Shown: positions 42,572-57,003, counted from the stretch's first letter. The stretch is DNA of 64,000 bases from Haliclystus octoradiatus (GCA_916610825.1 OU744446.1:4845001-4909000); one strand, 5' to 3'. Program-made: numbers and translations. Notes: generated from the letters alone by a model not told the origin.

Positions 42572-45500
42572 TTATTTGCAGCGATATTCTAGGTATTCCT
42601 TTTTGCATTTCTTACAGCGTACAAAACAACACCAATAAAATTTACAATGACATTGAACATCTGTTTTTCTTATAATTAACGTATTATGTCCTCTTCCACA
42701 GCATAATAAATCGCATCCATCGATTCCGTTTGATGTCCGATTACATACACGATCATGTGTTCCTAATGTACCCATCGTTTTACTTGGTTCACAAAAATCA
42801 GGCGATGATTGACTGTAAACCAAATCTGTTGTTTTAATTTTATAACGTCGATCATGCTTTGCTTTTAATTTTGTACGTTTTTTATTCATTCGTACATATA
42901 TTGCTGAATTGTAAAGTTTTTTTAAATTGCCACCGATTTCACGTAGATCTGGTAAAGCCTTCCAGCATACTTTCGACGCACATGAACCAGTAACACCATG
43001 GCATTTACAACGAATGCGACTCCTTTCTTCCATCACCTGCAAATAGAAATTTAAGTTTACGCATGTGAAATGTATTACTTCAATTAAAGAAAAAGCAATT
43101 GAAAGGAGAATATGATTACGGTTTAAAGGTGCGAGATTTTCTTATTCTATATAGATAAATTTTCTTGAAATAAGAAAATAGCAGCAATTAACAGCTAAAT
43201 TCAATTAAAAAATGTGTGAATTAATAAGAAAATTTCGACTTGAAACAACAATTTATATTCTTATAAACAATCCAAATATTCTTACCGCACGGAACAGCCA
43301 AATATTGTTGTTTCAAAGAAATATGTTCTTGATACTTAGACAAAAAAATTATTGAAAATGATTTTAAGGATTTTGCTCGTGCGTAGGAAACGTTTGCTTC
43401 TTGCAAGCCTTGAAATCAAATCATGTTAACGCTCAAATTCAAGAATCTTGTAAATTAAAGACGGTTGAAATTTGAAGACGTGCAATAAATTCATATATAA
43501 GTTTTCTGTTATATAGAAGTACTAGCAAATATAACGGTAAATTATATTATTATGTTATTATCAAAAAGTTTCTAATTCTTATATAAGAAAATAAATACCA
43601 GTTCTCCAAAATGAATTAATTAAAGGCATAGAGTTGACAAGTAACTCTTGCGCTCGATCTTCGAATATGGCGCGTGATGCACTGACGGCACTATATACTT
43701 GTGGATTGATAAATGGCATTCATTTTTCAACTTTGAGGGAACAAATAACTAGCTTGCTTACCTTTCGACCTGCATTATTATTTTGCTTCAATATTAAATT
43801 TCGAAATGATAAAGGATTTTTATTACTTGTAACTGGATCAAGAAATTGTTGTGAAAAACGAAATCCAAAATCAACATTGCTACTACATCCACGCCATTTA
43901 TATTCTTGACCAGGATGATTTGAACCCATAACAAATACGTCACGACATTGACAATTTTCTATCAATCCAGATGAACATGCTTCTGATATTTCATAGGCTG
44001 CACCAGCTGAAGCAATGGCACTTAAGAATGCCATTTCTTTAGTTCCTATCAGAGAAAATGAAATAAGAAAATTGAAAACCATGTTGAAAACACTTGTATT
44101 ATAGAGTCTGAAATGACAAGTAATATTGTTTTCAAATTTGAGTTTGACAAAGTTACAAATTATCCAAGCAAATATTTTCCAAGCATCGTTTCTTCTACGG
44201 CAACTGTACACATACAGGCATAATAAAAAGGTTGCTGATCATTTAAAAAGGATTCCATGCTGTATCGTAAAATTATTGCACGAGTGATGTTTGGAAGCAC
44301 ATGTGACACGAGTGAAGCGTAATGAATAAATGTGGCGCTTGTAAGCTTATACTACTTCCCGAGTGTCCTCCCAATTCCTCCCGAATGCGAGAGGTTGCGC
44401 ACGAAGCACGGCACACGTGCGTGCATCAATGATATCTTAAAATGAAACCATGCCTATATCACCTAATATCATCCTCGTATTGAACTTTAGTTTCTCTGCA
44501 ATTTCATTTGTTTTGATTACAGAATTTGTTTCATGAGTTTACCAGAAACGATGGTTCAATTTTAGCGCATTCCTTCATCTATATTCCTTGCCTTCTCACT
44601 CAATAAATCAACTTTCTAGCAAGCATTCGATCATCTTAGAATGATATTTTCATTTATACAAATTTTCACCGAAGCCCTATAACCCATACTCATTTACTCA
44701 ACTAAATGGAGAGCTGCTATATGTAAAAATGTTAAATAATGTAGATTCTATGACAAACTTTGTTTCTGAGCTTATAAAAGTGGTCACCTGCCAGCCCTGG
44801 TACTCTCTCACTCTCTTGTAATATTCAATTTTTATTTTCGATACTAACTCATCACATGAGCTGTTAGGTGAGTCTTAAAATGAAGTGCGTCTGAATTATT
44901 TTCGCATAAAATCCACAGCCCGTACATCCATCAATCGTACCGTATCGATAGATCTCGCAGCTGCAATCTACAAGTCATCACCATGGTTTTTATTTACTTT
45001 GAACTATAGTATCCTATATCTTCCCATCTGCATTAATTCTCATAAACCCAAATAACATCAATTTTGATTTAAATTTTTTCTATTATTTGCTTAAACGATG
45101 TTTTTATAATTATTATTCGGGTAACAACTAAAGGATTCTACATCGTCAGTTTCATTTTCCGTTGGAATGTTGCAAAACCATATAAATATGATCAATTTCG
45201 GATACAAGCAAAATGAATATAGTGAGTGGCACGCAGCTTCACGAGATGCACGGAGGAATGAAGGATCTCGAGTAGATGAATCGGGAGATGTTTTGTTTTT
45301 TGTCTATATTTATGGCTCACAAGGCGTGCAAAGGATTTCCTATACTGTTATCTCTAAATAATTTAGGGCGTTAGCGTCAAGTCAAATTGGATTAACCTCA
45401 ATCCTGACTGAGTTAACCTCCATGATTTGCTTGTTAAAGCGATATCTTCGACACGGCGTCTATAATCTACGCTATATATACATCATTATGCTCTGTGTCA

Positions 45501-48500
45501 CTCCAAACGTCTGTAGAAGAATTATAATAATAATTTTGTGATAAAAAATTTCTTTGACTTTACATGGAAATTGAAAAACTCGGCTTTTCATTGTGTACGG
45601 AGCCGAAAGAACGTATGGAGTTCACTTTTATTCCAACTTGAAGAAAGTAAATTCAAATTCAAATAAAAACAACATCCATACTGACATTTTATGAGGAACG
45701 CGTGCATTCAATGACTTTCCAATAATCTCCCGAAGCGCAAAAAAATTCCTTATGAGGAAACTTGCTGCTAGCTTGTATCGTATAGCTGGCTTGATTGGCT
45801 ATAACGACTTTGAATCCGAGCAAACACAACGACGATCAAACTGGAACTGATTTGTTATTCACATCATGTTCACATCTATAAACACAGATATATTACAGGA
45901 TTCACACAGGGTGATGACGTTAATTACACATAGAATACAAGTTCACATATACAAGAGCTTGATGATTACAAATTACATTACACAACTGCTTGGAAATCGA
46001 GAAAGTTGATATTTGTGATTTAATCAATTTTCCAATTATCATTCGAAAAATCAATAAAGCTGCTGGTTTCATTTTCCGACAACAGCAAACTATGTTTTCT
46101 TTGTTAGCCTGAAAGCATGCCGGCTTTTGCGTTTAGCATCCAGTCGGATATCTTTTCGAAGATGGGAGAAATATAGCCATTTTCATCTACTATGTGTAGC
46201 AATAATAAGCTGCAGAGAGTATGTTAGTTAATGTCAGAGACAATTTGCGGTGGGATTGTGTTTGGTTCCTGGTTGCATAGCTGCCATTTTGCTCACATAA
46301 ACAAAATTTCGAGAGGCTGCATGCGGGGTTGCATGTGGGCTGAATGCTGATAGAAACATGACATCGTTATCAGAAAAATGTCACTATACTTTCTATACCA
46401 GGACATTGGATGAAATCTTTACAAGTTACTACCAGTTTCACGATAAATACTCTATGTATCCGTGAAACCTTTTCGATTATTTTAAGAATATTTTGCCTGA
46501 CTTAATGTCAAATTTCTGGTTTCTAGCAAGAATTTTTTTGTTTACGTCAAATTTCATGTATTTTGTACAAAATGAATCTTTCAAAGACTGAAGAGTTTAA
46601 TGAAGGAAGTTTTTCGATCTGAAATATTTACTCAAAACAAGAAAAGCAATCCTCAAATCAAGTTAAATATTACGTTAAATATTCATGAAAATATTTATTC
46701 TTGTGTGATTCTGTAGACAACAATGATACGTTATTTATTGTACCGTTTGTTCTTTGCGGCTGTTCGTGACACGATTTATGCAAGACTTACGTTTTCTATT
46801 CATATTTTCAAAAAATTTCCAAGTTGTTAAATCACGACCAGTGCAATTCCATCGATGATTATAAAATTGTTTTTGACATTCATCAATTCCATTTTGGGCC
46901 CCTTGACCAATTAGTAATATTACAGATGGATTTGTTTCACAGAATCTTCTTAAACTAGGTGGCATCCATCTCATGGTTGAACAAAATGATTTTGATGTCA
47001 TTGAACCACTTGCTAGGCTTGATTTATATGTTAAAAGTCGATGGAATGTCCTAATGAAATAGCAGAAATATGAGATTTATACAGGAAAAATATGCAATAA
47101 TATTTCAAGAATAACAAATTTACTTAATTCAAGGTAAAAAGGCATGTTTTCAACTACCATATAGTAGCTATATACAAGAGTTTTTAAGAATAATTTACCT
47201 AATTCAAGGTAAAATGGTCTTGGCTTGAGCTATAGCTATATGTGAGCAAAAGTTGTTAAAGTAATTTGCTTATTCAATCAATGTGTTTTGAACTAGTTAG
47301 TCTTATTCAAACCTAGCTTTTTAATGTAAGTTTTTGCCTTGAAATTCAAATCGTTTGACATTTAAACATCAACGAAACTTTTCCGCTAAAACGCATTATC
47401 TTCAATATGACACAACGTGTGGTTGACCGATCCACCGTTTACAAAATTCAGTTATTTTTTATCTGTGCCTATGCAGTAACAATAATTCGAACTATTGCAT
47501 TTATTGAAAAATAAAATGCATGACCTATAAAAGTTCCCGTTGTCTTGAATGTTCTGTAAATTCTGAGCATTTCTCAGGCTGAATATTAACACAATAACAA
47601 ATTCAAATATTTCATCTTTCATACAGGGGTGACTTTGTCTATACTGGAAAATTTTACGTACGTGTAAATATTATAATTGAATTAATGCATATGAAACTCC
47701 CACGCTTACAAATTAAGAGCCGGCTTCAAAAATACTATAGTCTTTGATAAATACAAATTACACTTTTCATCTAGGTGCTTTATTGATTTACTCAGTATAC
47801 ATGTCTAAGTTGGATCATACGTCTACAGGTACTTGAAAATTCCTCTTATACTTTATCGATGTTTGCCTTCTTAATAGGCCAATAAAAATAGCATAACACA
47901 TTCTGTTCATGAAACTATGATATAATGTAGCTATAGTCATGGAAAGTCAAGTATTAAGCGAGTTTAAAGCTTGTAACATCGTTTTCACATTTAGGTAATG
48001 ATTTTTGCATAGTATTCTTAAAAATACCGTATTGAACAAGATATTGTAAAATAACTTGGTCGTCAATAAAGCCGTCCTTTTACGACGTTATAGCGATCAA
48101 ACGCGATAAACGGACGGTCTATAGATAACTCATTTTATACGGGAAAATCAAATGAGACATGTACGTATCTCATTCCTAGACAACATTCCACAATGAGAAA
48201 TGTATTAATATAAACGGCTAATTTACGCAAATCAATGTTGGTGATTTTTTGAAGCATCGCACTCCGCAATTATAGACAGCTGCTTCCCTTAAAAATATGG
48301 GTCTCTCTTACTTTGAGAGGATAATATTCAATTTTCTACAGTAAGGTTACAAACAGTGAGGTCAGCGTCATTTTTCAAAAGGAAAGGAGTGTAAACTCAC
48401 AAACAAATGGTTGAAATCGAGTGAGAAACCTAAACTTCAAGGTTTCCCCCCTCAGGCGTGTTAATTAAGATATAATAATATTTGGCATTCAACTATACAT

Positions 48501-51102
48501 ATATATTTTTTTTTTTTCATGATTTTTTTCACGATTTTAAAATGTGAAACTGCCTTGAAAACGCCATGAAAACGCCATGAAATTTTACGATTTCATGGTT
48601 CTGGTGTCGGTATATAAAGTGTGTCCTTATATGATTGCTACACACCAGTTTTTGTACAGCAGTGATCAGAGCATTTGTAGATTGAGAATGTATTTCTCCA
48701 AATAGAAATATAGAACGGACCAGTATACGGCTGATCTCTGCTCTATAATTGCGACTCTAATAAGCATGTATATGTTTATAATTCTCTTCAAATAATTCGT
48801 GTTTGTTTAATGATGACAATAACTTCATTTTGTTTATAAATCATTTCAGGATATAAAGTAAATGAATTCATTTGGTACTGATAAACAAATAATAGTTGCC
48901 GTTTATCTTATTTGAAAAAAAAGGAAAGCTTGACAGGAAATACTCTATTTGAAATGAAAGTAATTGATTGTACATGGAAAATTCACGCTTTCTGTTTTAT
49001 TTACTATATGTCTTATTAGTTTTTTCTCCAATGTAAAACATTCTAAGAGTTGTAAAGAACTTGTACTTAAGCACGTTCTGCAAATACACCATTTTAATAT
49101 AAGTACACAATCAAAAAGAGTATAATCTTGCATGTTTCATTTTTGACTCTCATTCTACTAATGCTCTGATCACTGCTGTACCAAAAATATAAGAACACAC
49201 TTTATATACCGACACCAAAGGTGTTTTCAAGGCAGTTTCACATTACCATATCGTAAATATGGATGTTTTCATGGTTTTCAAACTTTTCATTGCTTAAAAA
49301 ATCGGTGGTTTTCACTTTTTTTACATTTTCGTGGTGTTTTCCCAACATCTTCATGGCATTTTCATGGTTTTGGTGTTGGTAGTGATAAGAACATTGAGCC
49401 TCAGATTCTGGAAAGTTTCAAAGAACAAATCAAGAGCATCCTGATACTCATAATTTTATGAATTTAATTGTCTGCATTTTGAACTTCCTATTTCCAATCA
49501 AAACTTAGGAACATTGATAGTTCACCGTCAAAATATATAAAATAACTAAGAACATTTCAGCCTGATATCTTTCTAGAACCTTCTTAAAATATGCGAGGCT
49601 CAACTCAATTTTGCATGTTCTTATAAAGAAATGAATGTGTTATACATGCATTTAGAAATATTGCCTGTGAAAGATACGTCCAGTTATACCAGTTACAAAA
49701 CAAGTTTAATGATTCGGATAAAGAATAATTTTAAACGAAACACAGAAAGTTGAAAACTTTATTCACGAACTTTTTATATATTTGTTATGGAACGTCAATG
49801 TTATGTATGATAAACATTTTATACAACAGTATAAATTCAGTATAATTAGCACATATATATAATAGCTATGAAATGCATTTCAAGAACAAGCAAACAAGAA
49901 AGCTATTTTTGGAACTAAAATAATGAGCTCCATAGAAGGCGTAATATTTATGTACGCACTCTGTCGCATAGCACGACAGTTAAAATCTAGGTCATGATAA
50001 ATTCTAGTTAAAATTTAGCTTTATCGGTAATTACTAGAGTTTATTGAGATTCAGGCATAGATTTTTAAAAATATTTCCAGGAAAAGTATATACTTGTTAT
50101 TATGTGTTGCAGAGTTTATATATCTATCAGATTATATTAAATTTGACGTGCGTTGGAAATTTCTGAACGTGATGTTTTGAAACACGTGGCTATTTCATTA
50201 CGTCATATGTTCATATAAACAAAAATATACTTTGATGATAATCATGAACTAAAACGTTTAATCTAGAATGTTCTCAGTTTTAAGATAAAATATATTTGCT
50301 TGATAAAATAGAATCTCATTAAAAAGCCTGGTTTTAATTTGAAAATCATGTTCCGTGATATTTTATTTCGTTTTAAAATTTGAAATGTGTTTTTATAGTT
50401 CAATGTCGTAACATACTAAATCCGTATACCTAGATATATGAGAACATTTAATTTAATTCTTGTAAGAATTTTATGCTTGTTCCAATTAGCCTCTTTTTTA
50501 TTTTAAGAAAAAATTCTTGTTTCAAGCAAAATATTATTGTTCATTTCCAATTTTCAAGCGATTTGAATTTGAGGTATATACGCATGCATGCGATTGCGTA
50601 TATATATTTTGCTATACATATGTATTATGTACTATGTATATACTATATGTTACATATTATTATTTATTATATATTATGCATATTATATATTATATATTAT
50701 TAGATTGAACACAAGAATGAGGCAATTAAAGCATATATTACCTCATTCTTGTGTTCAATATCTATTCATGCTTGTTTTAATTAACTTTGAGCACTTTTAC
50801 ATATATGTGTGTGTATGATTGACTATTATTTCTAATGTAATCTATAATACATATAATATGTAATATACTGGTATACGGACGTACATATAAGCTTTGCATG
50901 AAACAAGAAATTTTTGCTAGGAACGAGAAAGTTTTGGCACAAACTTAAACAAAGTGAAACAAACATAAAGACAAACAAAATATTCTTACGAGAATCAAAA
51001 CTTTCCTGTATATATATATCTTACTTACCACCAATGTCCTTCAATACTTTGTAGAGATACTATTATACAAAACATGGTAAGTTTGATAGTATAATGTTTC
51101 AT
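42572..51102 (-). CDS. Wnt family secreted ligand
   Basis: Four exons on the minus strand: 51029-51102, 46791-47050, 43762-44045 and 42572-43036. All have AG/GT borders and matching phases, giving 360 aa, a normal Wnt length. Exon 1 encodes a signal peptide (MKHYTIKLTMFCIIVSLQS, residues 1 to about 21). Exon 2 has RRFCETNP, GIDECQKQFYNHRWNC with an N-glycosylation site at the NCT. Exon 3 has AISSAG-type AIASAGAAYEISEACSSG and KWRGCSSNVDFGFRFSQQFL. Exon 4 has CKCHGVTGSCASKVCW, whose Ser (about 224) is the lipid-modified residue needed for secretion and Frizzled binding, and the Cys-rich C-terminal domain with THDRVCNRTSNGIDGCDLLCCGRGH. It would act outside the cell as a signalling ligand. The subfamily (Wnt1-Wnt16) cannot be told by eye. 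Introns of about 4 kb, 2.7 kb and 0.7 kb hold a foldback element and a perfect hairpin. Confidence 0.93.
48514..49384. mobile_element. Family D element with inverted arms
   Basis: Inside Wnt intron 1. The left arm (about 48539-48690) and the right arm (about 49148-49250) are inverted copies sharing ATGTGAAACTGCCTTGAAAA, GGTGTCGGTATATAAAGTGT and AGCAGTGATCAGAGCAT. The right part continues with TTTTCATGG repeats to the end TTTTGGTGTTGGTAGTG (49384), the family D terminus seen at 4971. The left outer part is shortened. No ORF. Confidence 0.65.
50704..50759. repeat. Perfect 19-bp hairpin in Wnt intron 1
   Basis: ATTGAACACAAGAATGAGG at 50704-50722 is exactly reverse-complemented at 50741-50759, leaving an 18-base loop. 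It follows an ATAT-rich tract (50590-50700) and lies about 270 bases downstream of Wnt exon 1 in the direction of transcription. Confidence 0.85.
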
Positions 51103-54100
51103 TGTTATCGGACGTACGTATCAATGATTTCTAAAACAGTGGAAAATCTTCAAGGTCACTTCGAGTGTAATTTTTTTCTTTTCAACTCGAATTTACGCTT
51201 TCAATATCCATAACATTATCATAGTAAATTTATAACACTGCCTTCCCTTTTAATGCTTTCGTTCGATAATAACTCTCAAAGTATAATGTAATTTAATTCA
51301 ACTTTGACACGAAGCTGACTTTTAATGTTGAAATCGATCTAAATCTGCTTTACGAATTAGATTGAAACGGGCAATGTTTTCACGAACATTGAAAAAAAAA
51401 CAAGCATTAATATCTATATTTCAAACTTTATATCTTCCAGATTTCTTTTTGACCATTTAAGTATATGAAATAATATATACCAACGCCAAATAATAGTGAT
51501 GTCCAGCTTAAAACGGCTCGCTTCAAGAGCTACTTATTCGAATCGGATCAAAGTACATAAATTGAACGTATATATATATATATAATTGTTTTGAAAACTT
51601 CGTAGTTTAGTTACTCTCAAACGTCATTGAACTTCTTTAATTAATTCCATCACAAACATAAGAAATGGTTTGTTTGTAAATAGCTTTGTTGTCTGATTTT
51701 TGCTATGGGTACCAATTCGTCCAACGATCCGAAAGCTAAGAACAATCCTTTATACACAGAAGATTTAAGAAATATTCTCCAAGTAATAAATATGTTGACA
51801 TATGTAAATATGTTTAAGCGAGTATTGATAAAAATATCTGTCAAAATAATTTTAATTATAAAAAGTATCAATGATAGTATATCAAAGTTATCAGGGATAC
51901 GTATTTCTTATGAGACTTCCAAAAATGATTTTGAAGGCTTGAAGGATAATTGAAAATGCGGAAAGCATTTTTTATGAATTGCAAAGCAATTGGGATTTGC
52001 TCAGCGGGTTGTTTATCCTCAATTTTTTTCATCGATTGTTCGTCTTATTGTTAATATTAAGAACGTCGGTATAACATAAAGTTAAAGTCTGAATTTTAGA
52101 AGGAGGCGACCGACAGTGGCTTACTTATAACACAGAAAAGGTAAGACAAAAACGAAAAAATATGACTCAAATAAAAATTCATCGTATTGTTTTTTATGTA
52201 ACTCAAATCTAAAACCTCTACAATTTAATGAATTTATTGTTTATCAAAAGATATATTTTAGAGTTTCATGCTGGGAATTTTATCCTTTCGCTATCAACAC
52301 CATAGTTAACAATTTAAATCATTCTAAAGAACATAGTATTAGCTGTGAACTCTGACTTTAATAAATTGTTTTTTTTTTTTATATGTCATTTACAATTTCA
52401 CGTGCAGGAATTTTATTTAAATGTCTATCATGAAATTCTTTTCGAAATGTATATGTTTGATTATTGTTTGAAATTAGGCGGGGTTGTTTTTAGATTCTAT
52501 TCTTTTACGATTCATAATTCATCTACAAATTCTTATAAAAACAAAACCTGGATTTCATAAAATTTCACGCATACCTTTAAACAAATTTATATGTTGCTCA
52601 AATTTTTATAAAAAATAAGGCGGAATTGTTTAGCATCTTTACTTGTAATAGCAGACTAACTGGGGCCATATAGAACTTTGATAGACATACACTTGAATAC
52701 TTTCAATATATATATGATAAATATGTTCATAGAATATTTTAATGCGTGACGCAGCCAATTAATGAGCAGATCTATTCAATTGTCAATCGTATAAATGTCA
52801 TTAATTAGAACATAGATACTGGATAAATATATGTAAATTTCTTATTGTTATCATAATCAATCTTATAATCTTATATAGTATAAAGCCTATTAGTGCAGTA
52901 GTTAAGGTTGTGAATCTTTATCCGCATGGACTTTGGTTAGGTCCATAAAAAGTACACACGCTTCGAATAATCAATTAGTGACCAGCTGCCTAGAGGTAAA
53001 GAAGCGCTTTCTACGTACCCGTTTTTCTATAGATAAATAAATCATTATATAATTATCAACAAGGCGTCACTACAGACCAGGGTAACAATTTTGTTTTCCA
53101 AAAATATGTGAATTTATAATTTGCTCTTTCTATTTTGATAATCGCGTTTGAATAACGATAGAAATATAAACATGTTTATTTCAAGTTTTGAATTTATCGA
53201 TTAATCATATCATTCCTTTATTTTATAAAAAGAAGATTAATATTTATTAATTTTTTGACAAGGTGCTGTGATCTATATCTTTATATGCAATCTGTCTATC
53301 TTATATATAAATAAACCTTTTTCATTCCACAAAGTTTTGGTCAAAATTAATTAGATTTAAAAACAAAATTTCTATCAAAAATAAGAAATTATTTCTTGCT
53401 ATGCGGACAAATTTGATTGTTTTTGTTTCAAGTAAAAATCTACTTGGTCATTTCCGAGTAAAAGCGTCTTGTTCAATACAGATCGGCATTTTATGTGCCT
53501 TAAAAAGTTCGCTCAAATTGTTATTTGTTATAATTGTATTCTTTTTTTATAGTACCTATCATGTAAAATTGAATTTAGCCTCAAATGTTGTTGAGTTTAT
53601 AGAAATGTTCTTAAAAGTTCTTAAACTGTTCTTAAATGTTTATGAAATTGTTTTAAATTTCTTGTTGAGAATGTAGATTATATTTTTTTACAGTATCTTA
53701 TCTATTAAATCAATATTTTCAAAATTGAGTCTCTGAATGTTCCTAATTTGTTTTCTAATTTTCAAGGCTTTAAGCCTCATTTTTCTTTAAAAGGTGTGTC
53801 CGGGAGTAGGGTAGCTTCCGTTGTATTTACTGGATTTTTGGGTTGTATATGGCATCTTCTTTAAGATATCACTTAATTTAAAGTCTAATTTCTGTAGTTC
53901 AACGTTTTCTTAATACTCAATTTTCCAGAGTTTTGGTCCTGAAATAATTTATCGATACGTGCAATGGGCTATAATAAATGTAGCATCGTAAGGGAATTAT
54001 CTTATATTGCTAAACATCTTTCTAGAATATTTCTTTTGATTCACAAGCTCCAATTTTCTTATTTTGAGTTGGCATTCTTCTAACAAACAAATTTTTAGAT

Positions 54101-54720
54101 TTGGTTTCTAACCTGAGTTCTTGTTTGATACAGCTGTTTTCCATTCCATCTAATATATCTATACAGATCTAATGGAAAGTTTATTATTATAAATCTAATG
54201 AGTATAGTGACCATTCGTATGCTATACATGGGTCTCAAATGGTCCCTCTCCTAGATTGGGTGTGGCATGGTATGTATAAGTAAATGGAACATGTTATTAA
54301 CCTTATTCATTGCATATCACACGATCAAAACATTTCTCAAAGGAATGCTGTCATTCATCAATTACATTCAGATTGTATTGAATGCTATTACACTAGACCG
54401 TTCTAAATCTAAAGCTGAAGATGATAAGCACGTAGCTTTCCTACAATTACAGATGCAGCTATATAGTTAATCTCTCTGCCTTCTAGGTATAGATGGAGTT
54501 TAATATACTCAGTAAATCCACATAAGTTAAATACACATAGGGTCATACAAATAAACAATTATCATAATTGTTAAGTCCAAAAATGTATTACTATATGATT
54601 TAAATCTACATCGTATCAACATATCATGTCATAATAATGTATATACTGTATGTCAGTATAAAGTGTCAGTATGTCTTGCCTATTAAAGATCAACAATTAT
54701 ACATAATTAACATAATTAAT
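51103..54720. other. Upstream of Wnt, no gene seen
   Basis: The 5' flank and presumed promoter region of the Wnt gene, then AT-rich DNA. Frames at 51705-51953, 52345-52560 and 53401-53676 are low-complexity and unrecognised. A degenerate tRNA-like head (AGTGCAGTAGTTAAGG followed by GGTTAGGTCC) at about 52885-52950 may be an old SINE fragment. Promoter elements could not be assigned. Confidence 0.4.
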
Positions 54721-55920
54721 CATAAATAAACACAAAAAGCAGATATTCATAATTGTTACTAATAGTTTCACGCTTTTGGTGATTATCAGACAATTTGTAG
54801 CAAATATGTATATATAATATATAGTGATTTCTGCATTTATTTATTATTAAACAGCTCTGTGTCTGTGGCATCGAGAACTATTGAAACAGCAAAGAATACA
54901 TAAGCACTTTTATATTCTTATAATTATCATAATTAAAATTAATTATTTTTAGTTGAAATTCAATTATTATAGGAAGCTATCACATGTAATTGAAGGGCGG
55001 TACGTAAATGGGGACATTGGGTTTACTCGTCAAGTTTTAAAACTATTGTTGACAAATGGAACGACAACAATACATACATATACATATATATTATATACCC
55101 ATGCATTTATTGATAGAAGCTCAGAAATGTTTCTGTGAACACTTTTTTCAAATGATTATGTTTTATATACCCTATAACTGAGTGATGATTGCGCTTGTTT
55201 TGTCAATTGTCATACACTATTATTATTTGATAAGTATAGCTTCTTCTAAAAGCATTTGATAACAAAAATCAAAGACAACAGTAATTTTGAATGTGTTTTA
55301 TTAGTAAAACTCAAACGTTATTATTACTATTGTTTTAGCATACACTATTATTAGGGCGGTAAGTGAGTAGGAGCCTTAGGTTTTCCCTGTATTCGCCTGT
55401 CAAGTTTTAAACTATTGACGAATGAAGCAACAACAGCAACTATTCATCATTGCTCAAAGATGCTTTCAAATCTTTTAATACGACCACGTAACTTAGACAC
55501 CGCCAAAAGACCACGCCCATATTAAGTAATATGTTCTATATATGTATCATGATGTCCTGTTGGTTTTAATAAAATTATACATCCCTAAACTTGACATTAA
55601 AAAATCAAAAATGCGGTAAAAATTTGTAGGATCAAGGCTGTATACTTTGATCACTGTTGGTAAAACATTTGTCTTTGTTATTTTTGTTACTAACCACACA
55701 GCTTGTTCAACAATTGAACTATCGCTATGTCTTTGATGTTTAAACGAAGGTGCTCCGTTACTATATACATCATCCGATTGTTTATATATATGACTGTTCC
55801 GATATATTGATATATATATATATATATATATTTAATAATAATAAAATAATATTAAAAATGGGATTTTTTCACACCAGTTCTTGGTATAGTGCTCAATGAA
55901 AATGATCAGAGCAGGTTTCA
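54721..55920. repeat. Dispersed repeat related to 13.8-15.5 kb
   Basis: The start resembles family F (GATATTCATAATTGTTACTA then ATAGTTTCACGC; GGCATCGAGAACTATT at about 54868). The end carries ACCAGTTCTTGGTATAGTGC followed by TCAATGAAAATGATCAGAGC, as at about 15500. The same two landmarks in the same order at both places suggest one repeat of about 1.2 kb, though the middle does not align obviously by eye. GGGCGGTA blocks at about 54997 and 55355 form an internal repeat. Confidence 0.4.
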
Positions 55921-57003
55921 TTTGACTCTATTTAAACATTTAAACATATTAACTTTAATGTTACATAATTCGAATAGTTAGGATGTCATTATTTTATTTG
56001 TATTCCTATCCATATAACCATCACTTCACTATAATATTATATTTGTGTGTATATATATTTAATCATTTTTATCATATTTATATGCCCAGTTTTGAAAGTA
56101 GGAAAGTAAGCAAGAAGTCCTTATGACACCATTTGTGTCTTTATTTTTGGCAGGACATACCATCTTAAAATAAACAGGTTGCATATACAAAAGCAATGCA
56201 AATTTTGCTCTTACAAGTCCTTGTGACACCATGCAAATATAGTATCCTTAAAGTTATGTACATACGTTTTCTCGGTATTCTACTTTTTGTGACGGGATCT
56301 TAAATAGAAACAAGCTTCATCGCAATAATATGATCGAAGGGTATATATGCATTACTTTTGTTATAAAAAGTAGCACACCCAAACGTATATATTTAATTTT
56401 AAGGATACTATATCCGCATGGTGTCATGATAACTTCTAGATTGCTTCCCTACATTCAATATTGTAAGAAATAGCGCATTGATTCCTGACTGAGGGGTAGC
56501 TTCACGGCATTGCGCTTCGAAGGTGGGGACGTTAAAAAAAAAATCATTAGGGAGAATGACAATGCATATGTTTTAAATCATGAAAAAGATACGGCCCACA
56601 AATATTTAGAAACGATATATTACCCTAAAAAGATTAGAAAAAATGTGTAAGCAAAAAAGTTCAAAATTGATCAAAAGACAAAAAGTATATAAGAATCAAA
56701 ACATTCTTATGTTAAAAATTTTTTTTTCAGAATTTTTGAAAAACGTACCCCTTCAATATTTGAATGCCCCTGCATATAGCAAAAATATGGGAGTGTATCA
56801 CTCGGACCGGCACAGAATTTGTGAATATTTAATATTGACATGCTCCAATATATCATGACATAATGGACTATTACGTCTAATCCTAGCTTGGCAGCAAAAG
56901 ACAAAATCCACGTAATGCTATATATGCTTCTAGGAACAACAGCAAAATAACGAAATATATGTTAGTTAATGTATAAAAAAACCTCTAGATTCATAGATGT
57001 ATT
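55921..57003. other. Intergenic with family C copy
   Basis: AT-rich, no gene recognised. Two blocks around 56090-56240 and 56280-56440 share words in inverted order (GACACCATGCAAATATAGTA against TACTATATCCGCATGGTGTC; ACATACGTTT against AAACGTATAT). They form another degraded foldback of about 350 bp. Confidence 0.45.
56488..56802. mobile_element. MITE family C, degraded
   Basis: Left arm GAGGGGTAGCTTCACGGCAT followed by TGCGCTTCGAAGGTGGGGACG; right arm TTTGAATGCCCCTGCATATA followed by GCAAAAATATGGGAG. The ends are damaged; no target duplication seen. Confidence 0.6.

Noticed and set aside
52885-52950. tRNA gene or second SINE
   Set aside because: A-box-like and B-box-like words are present but degenerate and no body or duplication is clear.
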